From Cyclobacterium salsum (GTDB taxonomy: Bacteria > Bacteroidota > Bacteroidia > Cytophagales > Cyclobacteriaceae), in assembly GCF_010119245.1 (NCBI RefSeq), contig NZ_WNKG01000013.1:105329-169328 (forward strand): 64,000 nucleotides of DNA, written 5' to 3'. The notes under the pieces are model-generated. The model was not told where the DNA came from. It searched no databases and saw only the letters and a list, made by a program, of their open reading frames with translations. The translations under genes were made by a program, and so were the position numbers. Shown here one piece after another: positions 26,720 through 36,864 of this stretch (the first letter of the stretch is position 1; the number at the start of each line of letters is the position of its first letter).

Positions 26720-29152
26720 ATGAATAAGATCAAAAATAGTAAGGCTGTAGTAGGGTTCGTTTTAATTGTTTTGGGTTTTTCAGCTATGGGGTTGATTGAA
26801 AACCCTGTTCTGGAAAAAATCCAGACCAATCTATCGGTTTGGAGAATCAATTATGCTCCTGAAAAGGTATACCTTCACCATGACAAACCGTACTACATGA
26901 CGGGAGAAGTCATATGGCTTAACGCATACCTGGTCCATGCTTCCGATTTAACCCCAAGTGATAAAAGTAAAATCCTATACGTAGACTTGATCAATGATAA
27001 AAATGAGCTGGTAAAAAAACTCACACTTGAAACGGAGGAGGGAAGAACCAATGGAGATTTGTCCCTTCCAGGCGATCTTCAGGAAGGAACATATACTCTG
27101 GTTGCCTACACGAATTGGATGAAAAATTTTGGTGAGGAGCAATTTTTCAAAAAACCCATCTACATCTGGTCTCCGGAATCAAATGATAAAACCCCGAATA
27201 CCCCGGTCGGATCCGACCCGGATTTTCAGTTTTTCCCGGAAGGAGGTGAAATGGTAACAGGTATCACCGGAAAAGTGGCATTCAAGGCAACCGGGCCTGG
27301 TGGTCAGGGGATTGAAGTAACAGGAGATCTATACGATGACACCGGTTTGAAATTGACGGACATCGCTTCAACCCATGCGGGAATGGGTAGCTTTCGTATT
27401 ACTCCGGACAATGCCCGATCCTATTTGGCGAAAGTTACTTTTGAAAATGGTTCCACGAGGGAATATCCCTTGCCAAAGGCTTCCCCATTAGGGTATGGGA
27501 TGAACTTTGAAACCCAGGGGGAGCGGATCGAAATTACTACCGTCACCAACCATCCAGCGGGTGAAAACGTATTGCTTACAGGCATTGTGGGAGACCAATT
27601 ACGATACAGCCAGGAATTTCGTATGATCCCCAATGAGGAAAATCGATTGGAAATTCCCAAATCAGCATTTCCTACCGGCATCGTAAGGTTCACCCTGGCA
27701 ACCTCCACAGGTGAGCCCCTTGCCGAGCGGTTGGTTTTTGTAGACCATTCAGATCAATTAGAACTGACCATCAGCTCCAATCAGCAACAATTCTTAAGCA
27801 GGGAGCAGGTCATGCTTGAAATGGAAGCCAAAGACCGGCAAGGTAATCCGGTAGCTACTTCCTTTTCACTGGCAGTCACCGACGATCAGTTGGCCAGCCG
27901 GGAAAGCGATGGCATGAAAATCCAGTCTTACCTGCTATTGACCTCTGATTTAAAAGGGTATATTGAAGCACCGGGATATTATTTCAACCCTGAAAACGAA
28001 GACCGCCATGCCGCCTTGGACCTGCTGATGATGACCCAGGGATGGAGGAGATTTGCCTGGAAAGATATCCTTGCAGGTAATTTTCCAGCAATAGACCATT
28101 CGCCAGAATTTGACATCCGCATCAGCGGGAACCTACAAAAGGACAATGGGGACCCCATCCAGAACGGAGAAGCCATTTTGTTTTTAAAGGATAAATACCA
28201 AACATTTATTGCCTCCGAAACCAATGAAAATGGAAATTTCGTTTTTGAAGGCTTTCATTTCAACGATTCCATTGATGTGTTGATCCAGGGTACCGATGCC
28301 CGCGGAAGAACACGCAATGTAAATGTAAACATTGATGACGAGGTGTATTTTCCGCAAGGACAAGCGACCGGAAATTGGTCCACCGAATCGGCTGCGGCTA
28401 GGATAAACCGGGACTACTTTTCTCCGAGCCTGCCTTTGTTTCAGGGAATTGAAACCGATATTAGCAGTTTGGAGTTGGGAGAACTATTACTGGAAGAGGT
28501 AGTTGTGGAAGGCAGGGCAGAAATCTCCCGGCCCTTTACCTTGCACCGGAATGCAGACATGACTATTGAGGCCGATCAACTTCCTACAGCCCCTTCCGGG
28601 AATATCCTGGAGGTATTACAGGGAAGGGTTGCCGGTCTCCAGGTCGTTCGATCCGGTCCAAACCAATTCAGTGCGGTAATCAGGGGACAAGGTACACCAC
28701 TGTATTTGCTGGATGGGGTACCTGTGGATGAAAGCATGCTGCAAAGCATTAATCAATATGATATCAGCAGAATTGAAATTCTAAAGAGCCCCGGTAATAC
28801 GGCGATTTATGGCGGCAGAGGCAGTGGTGGCGTAATTGCGCTATTTACCCAAAGAGGGCCAACCGAAATAGATGAACCAGAAACCGGAGATCACATAATC
28901 GTCCAACGAATAGGAGGCTTCAGCAAAACCAGGCAGTTTTATTCACCAAAATACGGAGAAAATACAAGTTCGGAAATCCCTGATTTCAGAAGCACCATCT
29001 ATTGGAACCCAAATGTCCGTACCAATGAAAAGGGCATTGCTAAGGTCACCTTTTTCACCGCTGATAGAAGCTCCTTATACCGGGTAAATGCAGAAGGCAT
29101 TTCCGAAAAAGGAAAAGTCGGCCAGGCAGAATTGCTGTTGGAGGTGTATTAG
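26720..29152 (+). CDS. Secreted MG2-like protein with TonB-receptor plug domain
   Basis: 810 residues from ATG 26720; the frame extends to 26645 but those 25 residues are basic and not signal-like. An N-terminal membrane/signal segment is followed by a macroglobulin MG2-like domain (APEKVYLHHDKPYYMTGEVIWLNAYLV), further beta domains, a carboxypeptidase-regulatory-like domain, and a TonB-dependent receptor plug near residues 625-700 (LDGVPVDESMLQSINQYDIS, with GGRGSGGVIA). No barrel follows the plug, and the protein ends with another beta domain. Such proteins are common and poorly understood in Bacteroidota; a surface or periplasmic role in export or envelope assembly is possible. Confidence 0.8.
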   Translation: MNKIKNSKAVVGFVLIVLGFSAMGLIENPVLEKIQTNLSVWRINYAPEKVYLHHDKPYYMTGEVIWLNAYLVHASDLTPSDKSKILYVDLINDKNELVKKLTLETEEGRTNGDLSLPGDLQEGTYTLVAYTNWMKNFGEEQFFKKPIYIWSPESNDKTPNTPVGSDPDFQFFPEGGEMVTGITGKVAFKATGPGGQGIEVTGDLYDDTGLKLTDIASTHAGMGSFRITPDNARSYLAKVTFENGSTREYPLPKASPLGYGMNFETQGERIEITTVTNHPAGENVLLTGIVGDQLRYSQEFRMIPNEENRLEIPKSAFPTGIVRFTLATSTGEPLAERLVFVDHSDQLELTISSNQQQFLSREQVMLEMEAKDRQGNPVATSFSLAVTDDQLASRESDGMKIQSYLLLTSDLKGYIEAPGYYFNPENEDRHAALDLLMMTQGWRRFAWKDILAGNFPAIDHSPEFDIRISGNLQKDNGDPIQNGEAILFLKDKYQTFIASETNENGNFVFEGFHFNDSIDVLIQGTDARGRTRNVNVNIDDEVYFPQGQATGNWSTESAAARINRDYFSPSLPLFQGIETDISSLELGELLLEEVVVEGRAEISRPFTLHRNADMTIEADQLPTAPSGNILEVLQGRVAGLQVVRSGPNQFSAVIRGQGTPLYLLDGVPVDESMLQSINQYDISRIEILKSPGNTAIYGGRGSGGVIALFTQRGPTEIDEPETGDHIIVQRIGGFSKTRQFYSPKYGENTSSEIPDFRSTIYWNPNVRTNEKGIAKVTFFTADRSSLYRVNAEGISEKGKVGQAELLLEVY

Positions 29153-29323
29153 GAGCCGAAGGAAAACGGAGACAAACTAACTGCGGGAAATGATTCGATG
29201 GGATGATGTGAGGATGTTGCCGTCACTGCGAGAATTAACATTTTAAAAAACGCAGAAATCGGGATGACGATGTGGATTTTTAATATATTGATTTTCAGCG
29301 ATTTGATAAATACGTCATCGGTA

Positions 29324-30000
29324 GGGTGCAGATGGTGTCTAATCGGATGGTCGTAATCTCTCGGGCACCCGCAGCAGTCTGTCGGAATACGTGCACGTCC
29401 ATCGTATTTAACTGCCCTTTTCTTGAACTCCCTGCATAAACGCTCCGGTTCAGATTGCTTCGCGGAGCTCGCAATGACGGGTTCTCGTTACTAAGTGGGT
29501 GCAAATGGATTCCAATCGGATGGTCGTAATCTCTCGGGCACCCGCAGCAGTCTGTCGGAATACGTGCACGTCCATCGTATTTAACTGCCCTTTTCTTGAA
29601 CTCCCTGCATAAACGCTCCGGTTCAGATTGCTTCGCGGAGCTCGCAATGACGGGTTCTCGTTACTAAGTGGGTGCAAATGGATTCCAATCGGATGGTCGT
29701 AATCTCTCGGGCACCCGCAGCAGTCTGTCGGAATACGTGCACGTCCATCGTATTTAACTGCCCTTTTCTTGAACTCCTTGCATCAACGCTCCGGTTCAGA
29801 TTGCTTCGCGGAGCTCGCAATGACGGGTTCTCGTCACTGCGTGGGTGCATATGGATTCTAATCGAATGGTCATAACCGCTCGGGCACCTGCGGCAGTCTG
29901 TCGGAATACGTTTGCGCTACTCGTTTTCTAATGGCATTCTACAAAGGAATTGCGGTTTCGCTTCGAATCAGATTGCTTCGCGGCGCTCGCAATGACGGTT
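29324..30000. repeat. Four tandem copies of a 173-bp repeat with a palindromic core
   Basis: Copies begin with GGGTGCA at 29324, 29497, 29670 and 29843, an exact 173-bp period. Copies 1-3 are almost identical; copy 4 has diverged, mainly in its middle, and is about 1 bp shorter at the core. Each copy ends in a core of the type ATTGCTTCGCGG...GCTCGCAATGACG, where TTGC and GCAA pair around a GC-rich centre, similar to the intergenic palindromes found in many bacterial genomes. Several open frames across the array are low-complexity artefacts of the repeat. A partial, degenerate relative occurs at about 29218-29266. Confidence 0.9.
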
Positions 30001-30157
30001 ATTGATGACATGGTGATGTTGCGATTCCTTTTCATTTTCCACAAAACTTCCTGAATTTCAAGACGCCAAAATCTGCAAGGAAGTAGCGGTTTCTAGCAAT
30101 TTTCGTTTCTACTTCTTAATTTGGGGAATTGGTTAGACAATAAACCCCATCCTAATA

Positions 30158-33100
30158 ATGAAAATAAAAATTGCCTCGCTGTTATTTTTATTGCTTTCTT
30201 ATTCCAGTTCACTAGTATCCCAGACCCACTCGCCGGAACCTCCGCTGGTTTTTCCCCAGCAATTTGTCCATCCGGGCATGCTTCAAAGCCAGGCCGATTT
30301 GGAGTACATGAAGGCCAAAATACAATCCGGAGACCAAAACTGGGTGGCTGCCTACCAACGTTTGCTGGAAGAAGCCTCTCTGGATTTTGAACCCCAATCA
30401 ATTACCCATGTGGTAAGAGGTTCTTACGGTAGACAGGGGCAGGGCCATCGCGAATTATCTGCCAGTGCCATGGAAGCCTACCGGCATGCATTGCTCTGGT
30501 ATATTACCGAAAAGAAAGCACATGCAGAAAAAGCCATTTCCATCCTTGCTGCCTGGTCGGAAAAATTATGGGATTTCGATGATAATGATGCCAAATTGAT
30601 CGCCGCTTTGACGGGACAGCATTTTCTCAACGCAGCAGAAATACTGAGATATACCTATGAAGGCTGGGAAGGGGATGATATCAAGGCCTTTGAACGAATG
30701 ATGTTAACGGTGTACTATCCGTATATCCGTGATTTTTTTACCGAAGCCAATGGCAATTGGGATGCAGCCATGATTCACACCATGCTTTGCATCGGGGTTT
30801 TCACCGATAGACCGGATATATTTCAACAGGCAGCCGAACGATTTTACTGGGGGCCCAACAACGGAGGCATTACCAAATACATTTATCCCAACGGACAAAT
30901 CCAGGAATCCACCCGAGATTGGCCCCATGTGCAGCTGGGTCTGGGTGAATTGGCCAAAGCTGCACAGGTGGCCTGGACGCAGGGTATGGATTTTTATGCG
31001 GTAGCGGACAAAAGACTGGCGCTGGGATATGAATATACTGCAAGGTACATGTTGGGGGAAGATGTCCCGGCCTATGGAACCATTTCTCCCAGAGGAAGAG
31101 GTGAATTCAGGGATATTTACGAGTCCGTATACCACCATTATACCCAAGTGAAGCACCTCGGGATGCCTAATACGGAAAAAGCCATCCAGCAAACCCGTCC
31201 TTCATCTTCCTGGTATTTCCTGATATCGCAAAGGGCTCCTGCCCTATCGGAAACACCTCTTTCAGTCGACCCTCCACTAGCAAGTGCAAGGCAGCAGACC
31301 GGAGCGAAGCAAAATACAAGCCAGGGCATACATGAAGAAGACCTGATCGTGCCCCCTGGGGCTTCCATTCAGGAAGCCTTGGATAAGGCTGCCGGTACGG
31401 GTAAAAAAGTAATGTTGGAGAAGGGAATTTACCAACTGGACCGTCCCCTGCTCATCCCTGCTGAAACCCATTTGGAAGGCCAGGGAGCAGGCAGCATATT
31501 GATGTTGGAAGCTGGAAAGGCAGGGGTCACCATTCGCAACAAAGATCCGGATATTCAGTATGTGGTGATCCGCCATTTGCTGATTGAGGGCGCAGCCTCT
31601 GTGGATCCCGGTAGCGATCCCAACCAGGGACGAAGGAAACGGGCACGACAATCAGCTTTGCGGCGGGAAGGGCTGGTTTTTTCAGCCGAAAAAGAAGGAC
31701 AAATCCAACACATTACCCTGGAAAATGTCACGGTACGGAACTTCACTAAGCATGGCGTTTCCATCCGGGGAGCCGAAAATGTACAGATTATTGGTTGTGA
31801 TTTCAGTGATAATGGATCCAATGTGGTCCCCGGAAAGGGCCTCCACCATAACCTTCACCTCCTGAGGGTAACAGATGTAAAAGTAACGGATGGAAGGTTT
31901 AGTAACTCGCCTTGGGGAAGCGGCATACACCTGTCATTTGGGGAAAACATTCTTCTGGCTGGAAATGAATCATCCAGAAACAAACTTCATGGAATACATA
32001 TTACGGAGAGTAAAACCGGTTTGCTGGAAAGGAATCTGCTGGAAGGAAACGACCGACATGGACTGTTTTTAGATAACTGGATGGAGGGAGTTCATGATTT
32101 TGAGGTAAAAAGCGCTGTTTTAAGAAATAATAGCGGGAAAGGAAGCAGGAGTTTCGAAGGAAATCAAGTAACCATGGGATATAATTTGTCGGTGGACAAT
32201 AAAGAAGACATTGTCCACGGCAAGACGACGGATGCTTTCCACCAAAAATACCGAGGACTGCTTAGCTTGATGGATTTTAAAGCGGGCTTTTCAGCCAAAT
32301 CAATCCAAAATGTTGAAAATCCGTTGGTAGCCGCACGGGGCATGTTAGAGCACTACCGAGCAAGAAGCGATGTAAAGCACCCTGTCGACCGGCAGGAATT
32401 AATGCAGCTGGAAAATCCGGCCAGCGAAAAAGACATGGAAATGGCCAATAATGCCCTGGCCCATATTATGGTCGGACAACCCGCCTATCCGCCATTTTAC
32501 GTAGGGGAAGACATTGATTGGGGCAGCAGACCCGTAAGTGATAACGAATGGGTATGGCAATTGAACCGCATGACTTTCTGGGATGCCATGGCAAAAGCCT
32601 ACTGGCAGACGGGGGAGGAAAAATACGCCAGTGCCTGGGTTCGGCAAATGATGGATTGGGTAGAAAAAAATCCACGGGATGAAGCGCATCATTACGCCTG
32701 GAGGTCTATCGAAGCTGGAATCAGGGGCCACCGATGGACCAACTTATTTCAGTATTTTCTAGACTCCCCTTCCTTTAGCCCTGAGGCTTTGGTAAGCTTT
32801 TTGGCTGCGGTGCACGAGCATGCCGATTTTCTGATGACCAAGTACAGCAAAGGTAGTAATTGGGCCTTGATGGAAGCGGAAGGGCTGGCCTTCATTGCCA
32901 TGACCTTTCCGGAATTTAAGGAATCAAAGGCATGGATGGAGGAAGCTATTTCAAGGTTTAGCAACGAGATCACCCATCAGGTTTACCCCGACGGCCATCA
33001 GCGGGAACTCGCCTTTGGCTATCACATGGGCAGTATCCGCTGGTTTCTGCGGACTTATGAACTGGCAGAAATGAATGGAAAAGGTAACCTTTTCCCTGAT

Positions 33101-34111
33101 TCATACCTACAAATGATCGAAAAAATGGCAGAGGTGCCCATGAAACTTGCTTTTCCGAACGGTACCAGTCCACAGTTTGGTGATGCCTGGACCGGCAATC
33201 CCGGTCAGTATTACGATCGGTTGCTGGAATGGGCAGCATTATTTGACCGGCCAGATTTTACCTATGTGGCTACGCAAGGCCAAAAAGGAGAGAAACCGGC
33301 CGCTACCGCCTTTGCCTATCCTCACAGCGGGCTTTATTCCATGCGTAGCAGTTGGCACCCGGAAGCCATTTGCCTGGTGCTAAAATGTGGGCCCAGTGGG
33401 GGCGGTCACAGCCAACCGGATAACGGAACATTTGAATTGTACGCTGGCGGAAGAAACCTCACGCCCGACTCGGGAAGTTTTATCTACAGTGGTGATCCGG
33501 AAGGCAGGGCCTGGTTTCGGCAAAGCAAGGTGCATCAAACCCTTACCCTCAATGGTGAAAACATCGCCTATGAACCCCGGCAACTACTGTGGCAACCTGG
33601 AGAAAATCACGATCTTTTGGTGGTAGAAAACCAAAACTACGAAGGCCTCGCCCACAGGAGGGCAGTGATCTTTTTTGATCATTCCTTTTTTATACTTATT
33701 GATGAGGCAATTGGTGATTTTAGCGGTATTCTGGACCTGAATTTCCAATTGGCCCCAGGTCCGGTCAAACTGGATAAAGGAAACCTGAAGGCAGCTACTC
33801 AATTCCCGGATGGCTATAACCTCTCCCTTCAAACCCAGGCGCAGGAGGGGCTTACCCTGGAAGAAGCGGAAGGTCAGGTATCCTTTGTCTACACCAAAAA
33901 AGAACCGCGACCGGCATTTTCTTTTAGAAAAAATTTGACCAAGGGATCCGATGGAGAGCGTTTGGTCACGCTGCTTATTCCCTATCAGAAGGAAGTACCC
34001 GCGGTAGACGTTGCCCTTCTGGAGAACCCTCCCATCGGTTCACCGACAATTAGTATTCAAGTAAGCTATCAGGGAAAAGAAGAAATCATTACGTACGAAT
34101 TATCAGAATAA
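30158..34111 (+). CDS. Trimodular secreted polysaccharide lyase: alginate-lyase-like + beta-helix + heparinase II/III-like
   Basis: 1317 residues. Signal peptide at about 1-21. Residues 25-360 resemble the alginate lyase (PL5-type alpha/alpha barrel) family, with NGNWDAAMIHTM at 198-209 and GQIQESTRDWPHVQLGLG near 246-263. Residues about 395-690 form a right-handed beta-helix with repeated short strands (for example HGVSIRGAENVQIIGCDFSD). Residues 700-1040 match the heparinase II/III N-terminal helical domain (SNWALMEAEG, AFGYHMGSIRWF) and about 1050-1250 the beta-sandwich domain (GGGHSQPDNGTFELYAGGR, His near 1084). Lyases of these folds cleave uronic-acid polysaccharides by beta-elimination. 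The next gene starts 11 bp later. Confidence 0.85.
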   Translation: MKIKIASLLFLLLSYSSSLVSQTHSPEPPLVFPQQFVHPGMLQSQADLEYMKAKIQSGDQNWVAAYQRLLEEASLDFEPQSITHVVRGSYGRQGQGHRELSASAMEAYRHALLWYITEKKAHAEKAISILAAWSEKLWDFDDNDAKLIAALTGQHFLNAAEILRYTYEGWEGDDIKAFERMMLTVYYPYIRDFFTEANGNWDAAMIHTMLCIGVFTDRPDIFQQAAERFYWGPNNGGITKYIYPNGQIQESTRDWPHVQLGLGELAKAAQVAWTQGMDFYAVADKRLALGYEYTARYMLGEDVPAYGTISPRGRGEFRDIYESVYHHYTQVKHLGMPNTEKAIQQTRPSSSWYFLISQRAPALSETPLSVDPPLASARQQTGAKQNTSQGIHEEDLIVPPGASIQEALDKAAGTGKKVMLEKGIYQLDRPLLIPAETHLEGQGAGSILMLEAGKAGVTIRNKDPDIQYVVIRHLLIEGAASVDPGSDPNQGRRKRARQSALRREGLVFSAEKEGQIQHITLENVTVRNFTKHGVSIRGAENVQIIGCDFSDNGSNVVPGKGLHHNLHLLRVTDVKVTDGRFSNSPWGSGIHLSFGENILLAGNESSRNKLHGIHITESKTGLLERNLLEGNDRHGLFLDNWMEGVHDFEVKSAVLRNNSGKGSRSFEGNQVTMGYNLSVDNKEDIVHGKTTDAFHQKYRGLLSLMDFKAGFSAKSIQNVENPLVAARGMLEHYRARSDVKHPVDRQELMQLENPASEKDMEMANNALAHIMVGQPAYPPFYVGEDIDWGSRPVSDNEWVWQLNRMTFWDAMAKAYWQTGEEKYASAWVRQMMDWVEKNPRDEAHHYAWRSIEAGIRGHRWTNLFQYFLDSPSFSPEALVSFLAAVHEHADFLMTKYSKGSNWALMEAEGLAFIAMTFPEFKESKAWMEEAISRFSNEITHQVYPDGHQRELAFGYHMGSIRWFLRTYELAEMNGKGNLFPDSYLQMIEKMAEVPMKLAFPNGTSPQFGDAWTGNPGQYYDRLLEWAALFDRPDFTYVATQGQKGEKPAATAFAYPHSGLYSMRSSWHPEAICLVLKCGPSGGGHSQPDNGTFELYAGGRNLTPDSGSFIYSGDPEGRAWFRQSKVHQTLTLNGENIAYEPRQLLWQPGENHDLLVVENQNYEGLAHRRAVIFFDHSFFILIDEAIGDFSGILDLNFQLAPGPVKLDKGNLKAATQFPDGYNLSLQTQAQEGLTLEEAEGQVSFVYTKKEPRPAFSFRKNLTKGSDGERLVTLLIPYQKEVPAVDVALLENPPIGSPTISIQVSYQGKEEIITYELSE

Positions 34112-34122
34112 CCCAAAAAACC

Positions 34123-36378
34123 ATGATTATAGCATCGCTCCGTTTTCCTATTCTCCATCGAATTTGGCTCATTTTAATTGGTTTCCTAAGTTTTCAGGTG
34201 CCAAACCAGGGTCTTGCACAAGAACCCCAGCACCTTCCTTTTCAACTAACAGCTCCTGGATGGGAAGAAAGTCAACTGGATAAAACAGAAATGCTGGAAG
34301 TTATCGCAGCGACCTGCCAGGTCATGGCCCGTCAGCAAAATGAAGTGGGAGCCATTATTGATCCTTACCTGGACCGGGAGCATCAGTACGCTACCCCCTA
34401 TTTTGCTTTTGCCGTAGGTATTTTGCTGGAGGCCGGAGTGGGATTGGAGCTAAAAGAAGCTGGAATACAAGCCATGGAGCACAGCACCCTGAACTTTTCA
34501 AAAGGCACGAAATCCATCCCGGATGAGCACGGGGAATTTTTCATCAGTCCGCTTACTCATGGATTAGACCTCTACAAGAATCATATTCCGGAGGAACAGT
34601 ATGAGGAATGGAAAAGGAGAATGGAAACTCCTCTGGCAGCGGTCATGCAGAATTTCGACGGCCGTATCAACAATTGGCGCACCTATGCCATGAAAGGCGA
34701 ATGGAGTCGGGCGATGAAGGGTTTGAGCGAAAAAAAGTATGCCACCGAATTTATTGAAACCGCCTGGAATCAGTACAGCCAGCGGATTCGTATCGTAAAT
34801 GACCGTTGGAACCTATACCAGGATTGGAGTAGCGATCCACAGTCCCTGGCGGTGGAAGCCGTGGGAAGGGGAAACCTGATTGGCCTGGCCATGGAAGCAT
34901 ACGATGGTCCCTCCTCAGGAGAGATGCTTTCAGCAGTACGGAGAGGTACCCGTACCAGCCTATTTATGCAGGCTCCGGATGGGCAGGCCCCTCCCAATGG
35001 CAGGACAGATAACCACATTTTTAATGATGTACTCTATCAACTTGCTTTTGAAGCAATGGCCGAAGATGCCTGGAAGCAAGGAAATGAACGGCTGGCGGGG
35101 CAATACAGGCGGGCGGCTAGCCTGGCCTTTAAAAGCATATTGAGATGGCAGCGAACAGATACGCCCTGGATAGGTTCGTTTTTCATTACAAAAAATCATT
35201 TTGAACCCGGCGAGCGTATTGGGTACCAACCGGCCAGCCAATGGGGAAATTATACCGGTGCGATCGTGCAACACCTGGCGGAAGCCTACCTTACCCGACA
35301 GTCCCAAATACCGGAGGTACCCGCCCCCACAGAAACAGGTGGGTATGCCTTTGAAACGGACGATCGATTTGGAGCCTTTTTTGCGAATGCCGGGGGCTTT
35401 CAGGTGATGGTCAATTTACGCGGGGCCAGTGTACCCAAATATGGCTTAAGCTGGACCCCCTTAGGTACGGTTCGGATGATCAAAGAAGGCTGGGATGGCC
35501 GCCTTGGCCCTGCTGACGGAGAGCACGATTTAGAAAGGGGGCAAACCGTTGATTTAGTAACTGGAAGTGGGGACAAGGTTGATAAGTACCGGCCTCAATC
35601 GGGAATTTCCTTTGGGCCAGAATGGATGGAAAAAGGCCATTGGGTACGCATAGCGGATCTGCCTGCCAACTACCAGGGGGAAGCTGAAATTCATTTTGTC
35701 CATCCCTTATTGGTAAAATTCACCATCCATTACAGCTATGTTACCGGAAGAGGGGGACCATTTTTTAGCCAGGAATTTGTACTGACACCGGATTTATTGG
35801 TAACCCGGCTGAAAAGTGCTCAAGAGCTACCCTTTGGCCTGACCGTTCCTTTGTTGGAAAATGACGGCAGGTCGCTGCAAACCAACATTTCGGCTGACCG
35901 GGCGCATACCGGATACAGTACGCTGGGAGACCGACAGTACTTTATCAGTCTTAATGAGACCGTGGAACTGGATACCACTGCTGCCTCCATTCAAAGTACC
36001 TACGGATGGCTCAAACCTGTCCGATTTGAAACGCCCGAAGCAACTGTTGATCTGCTGGTTTATCCAAAAAGAGCAGGAGAAATGGAGGCGGAGCGGTTAA
36101 AAGAGGGATTCCGATGGACCAGCGGGGGATTTGAAACTCCCTTTGCAAGGGTTGGGGAAAATTTTTATATCGGAAAGGAAATCGCCGGAGGCGAAGGAAA
36201 ATCAATGGATTTGGATGGAGACGGTGAGGCAGAGGTCTCCTTTAATCAAAGTTGCTTCTTCGTATTTCAATTGGAAAACGGAGCCATCAAACGGGCAGAA
36301 TCGGACCGGGCCGTGGAAATGAATTACAACGGCAAAACCTATTCACTCAGCCCCCACCAGCCCATTGCTGTGAAGTAA
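34123..36378 (+). CDS. Secreted toroid/beta-sandwich protein, probable polysaccharide-active enzyme
   Basis: 751 residues, signal peptide at about 1-32 (LILIGFLSFQVPNQGLAQ). The first half (about 50-400) is helical with lyase-like segments such as DGRINNWRTYAMKGEW and NGRTDNHIFNDVLYQLAFE. The second half is beta-rich (about 410-751), containing a calcium-binding-like stretch DLDGDGEAE near the C-terminus. This two-part build is that of many polysaccharide lyases, but I do not recognise the family and the catalytic residues are not assigned. It lies 11 bp after the trimodular lyase, so the two probably act on the same glycan. Confidence 0.75.
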   Translation: MIIASLRFPILHRIWLILIGFLSFQVPNQGLAQEPQHLPFQLTAPGWEESQLDKTEMLEVIAATCQVMARQQNEVGAIIDPYLDREHQYATPYFAFAVGILLEAGVGLELKEAGIQAMEHSTLNFSKGTKSIPDEHGEFFISPLTHGLDLYKNHIPEEQYEEWKRRMETPLAAVMQNFDGRINNWRTYAMKGEWSRAMKGLSEKKYATEFIETAWNQYSQRIRIVNDRWNLYQDWSSDPQSLAVEAVGRGNLIGLAMEAYDGPSSGEMLSAVRRGTRTSLFMQAPDGQAPPNGRTDNHIFNDVLYQLAFEAMAEDAWKQGNERLAGQYRRAASLAFKSILRWQRTDTPWIGSFFITKNHFEPGERIGYQPASQWGNYTGAIVQHLAEAYLTRQSQIPEVPAPTETGGYAFETDDRFGAFFANAGGFQVMVNLRGASVPKYGLSWTPLGTVRMIKEGWDGRLGPADGEHDLERGQTVDLVTGSGDKVDKYRPQSGISFGPEWMEKGHWVRIADLPANYQGEAEIHFVHPLLVKFTIHYSYVTGRGGPFFSQEFVLTPDLLVTRLKSAQELPFGLTVPLLENDGRSLQTNISADRAHTGYSTLGDRQYFISLNETVELDTTAASIQSTYGWLKPVRFETPEATVDLLVYPKRAGEMEAERLKEGFRWTSGGFETPFARVGENFYIGKEIAGGEGKSMDLDGDGEAEVSFNQSCFFVFQLENGAIKRAESDRAVEMNYNGKTYSLSPHQPIAVK

Positions 36379-36433
36379 AAATAGAAAATGGGAATTAGTA
36401 CCCGAATCCCGGGGCAAAATCAAACATTCGCGG

Positions 36434-36441
36434 TAAATTTG
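36434..36441 (+). promoter_or_regulatory. Possible minus-7 promoter box TAAATTTG
   Basis: It matches TAnnTTTG and lies 34 bp upstream of the lipoprotein start at 36475. No TTG lies at the expected 17-23 nt upstream, so support is partial. Confidence 0.3.
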
Positions 36442-36474
36442 GGTTTCAAAAAACGATCGTCCCCACTCCTGTAC

Positions 36475-36864
36475 ATGAAACAAAAATTTCTCAACGTCCT
36501 TTTTTCTATCTTTTTATTGTTTTCCCTGCTTTCCTGTACCGGAAAACTAGACACCGGCACCATGAATATGTCGAATTGGAAACAGGACCGGAATGGCTGC
36601 CTTGGGCTGCGCATCCAGGATGTGGAAGAATTGCGTTCGATTAAAAACAGTTTTTTAGCCAGTTACAACCAGGAAATTATTAAGACCTTTGGCAGGCCGG
36701 ACCGGGTAGAACTGATTGATAAAAGCCAGAGCTTCTTCATTTACTTTCTGGAACCTTCCGATAACTGCGAGGGAAAACAAGAAAAAGAACCGCTAAAGGT
36801 TCTTTTTCGATTGAATGCGATCAGTAAGGTCAGTGAAGTAACCATTACGCGTCTTAATCCATAA
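36475..36864 (+). CDS. Small lipoprotein of unknown function
   Basis: 129 residues from ATG 36475. The frame is open from 36388, but the internal ATG gives a clear lipoprotein signal: MKQKFLNVLFSIFLLFSLLSC, lipobox LLSC. The mature domain contains FLASYNQEIIKTFGRPDRVELIDKS, resembling small beta-alpha envelope proteins of the SmpA/OmlA type (a GxP motif after a helix). This likeness is weak. It ends 11 bp inside the convergent ROK kinase gene. Confidence 0.6.
   Translation: MKQKFLNVLFSIFLLFSLLSCTGKLDTGTMNMSNWKQDRNGCLGLRIQDVEELRSIKNSFLASYNQEIIKTFGRPDRVELIDKSQSFFIYFLEPSDNCEGKQEKEPLKVLFRLNAISKVSEVTITRLNP

Noticed and set aside
29295..29875. Open frames of 67-75 codons across the 173-bp repeats
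   Set aside because: They follow the repeat exactly on both strands, contain the typical translation of palindromic intergenic elements and have no domain.
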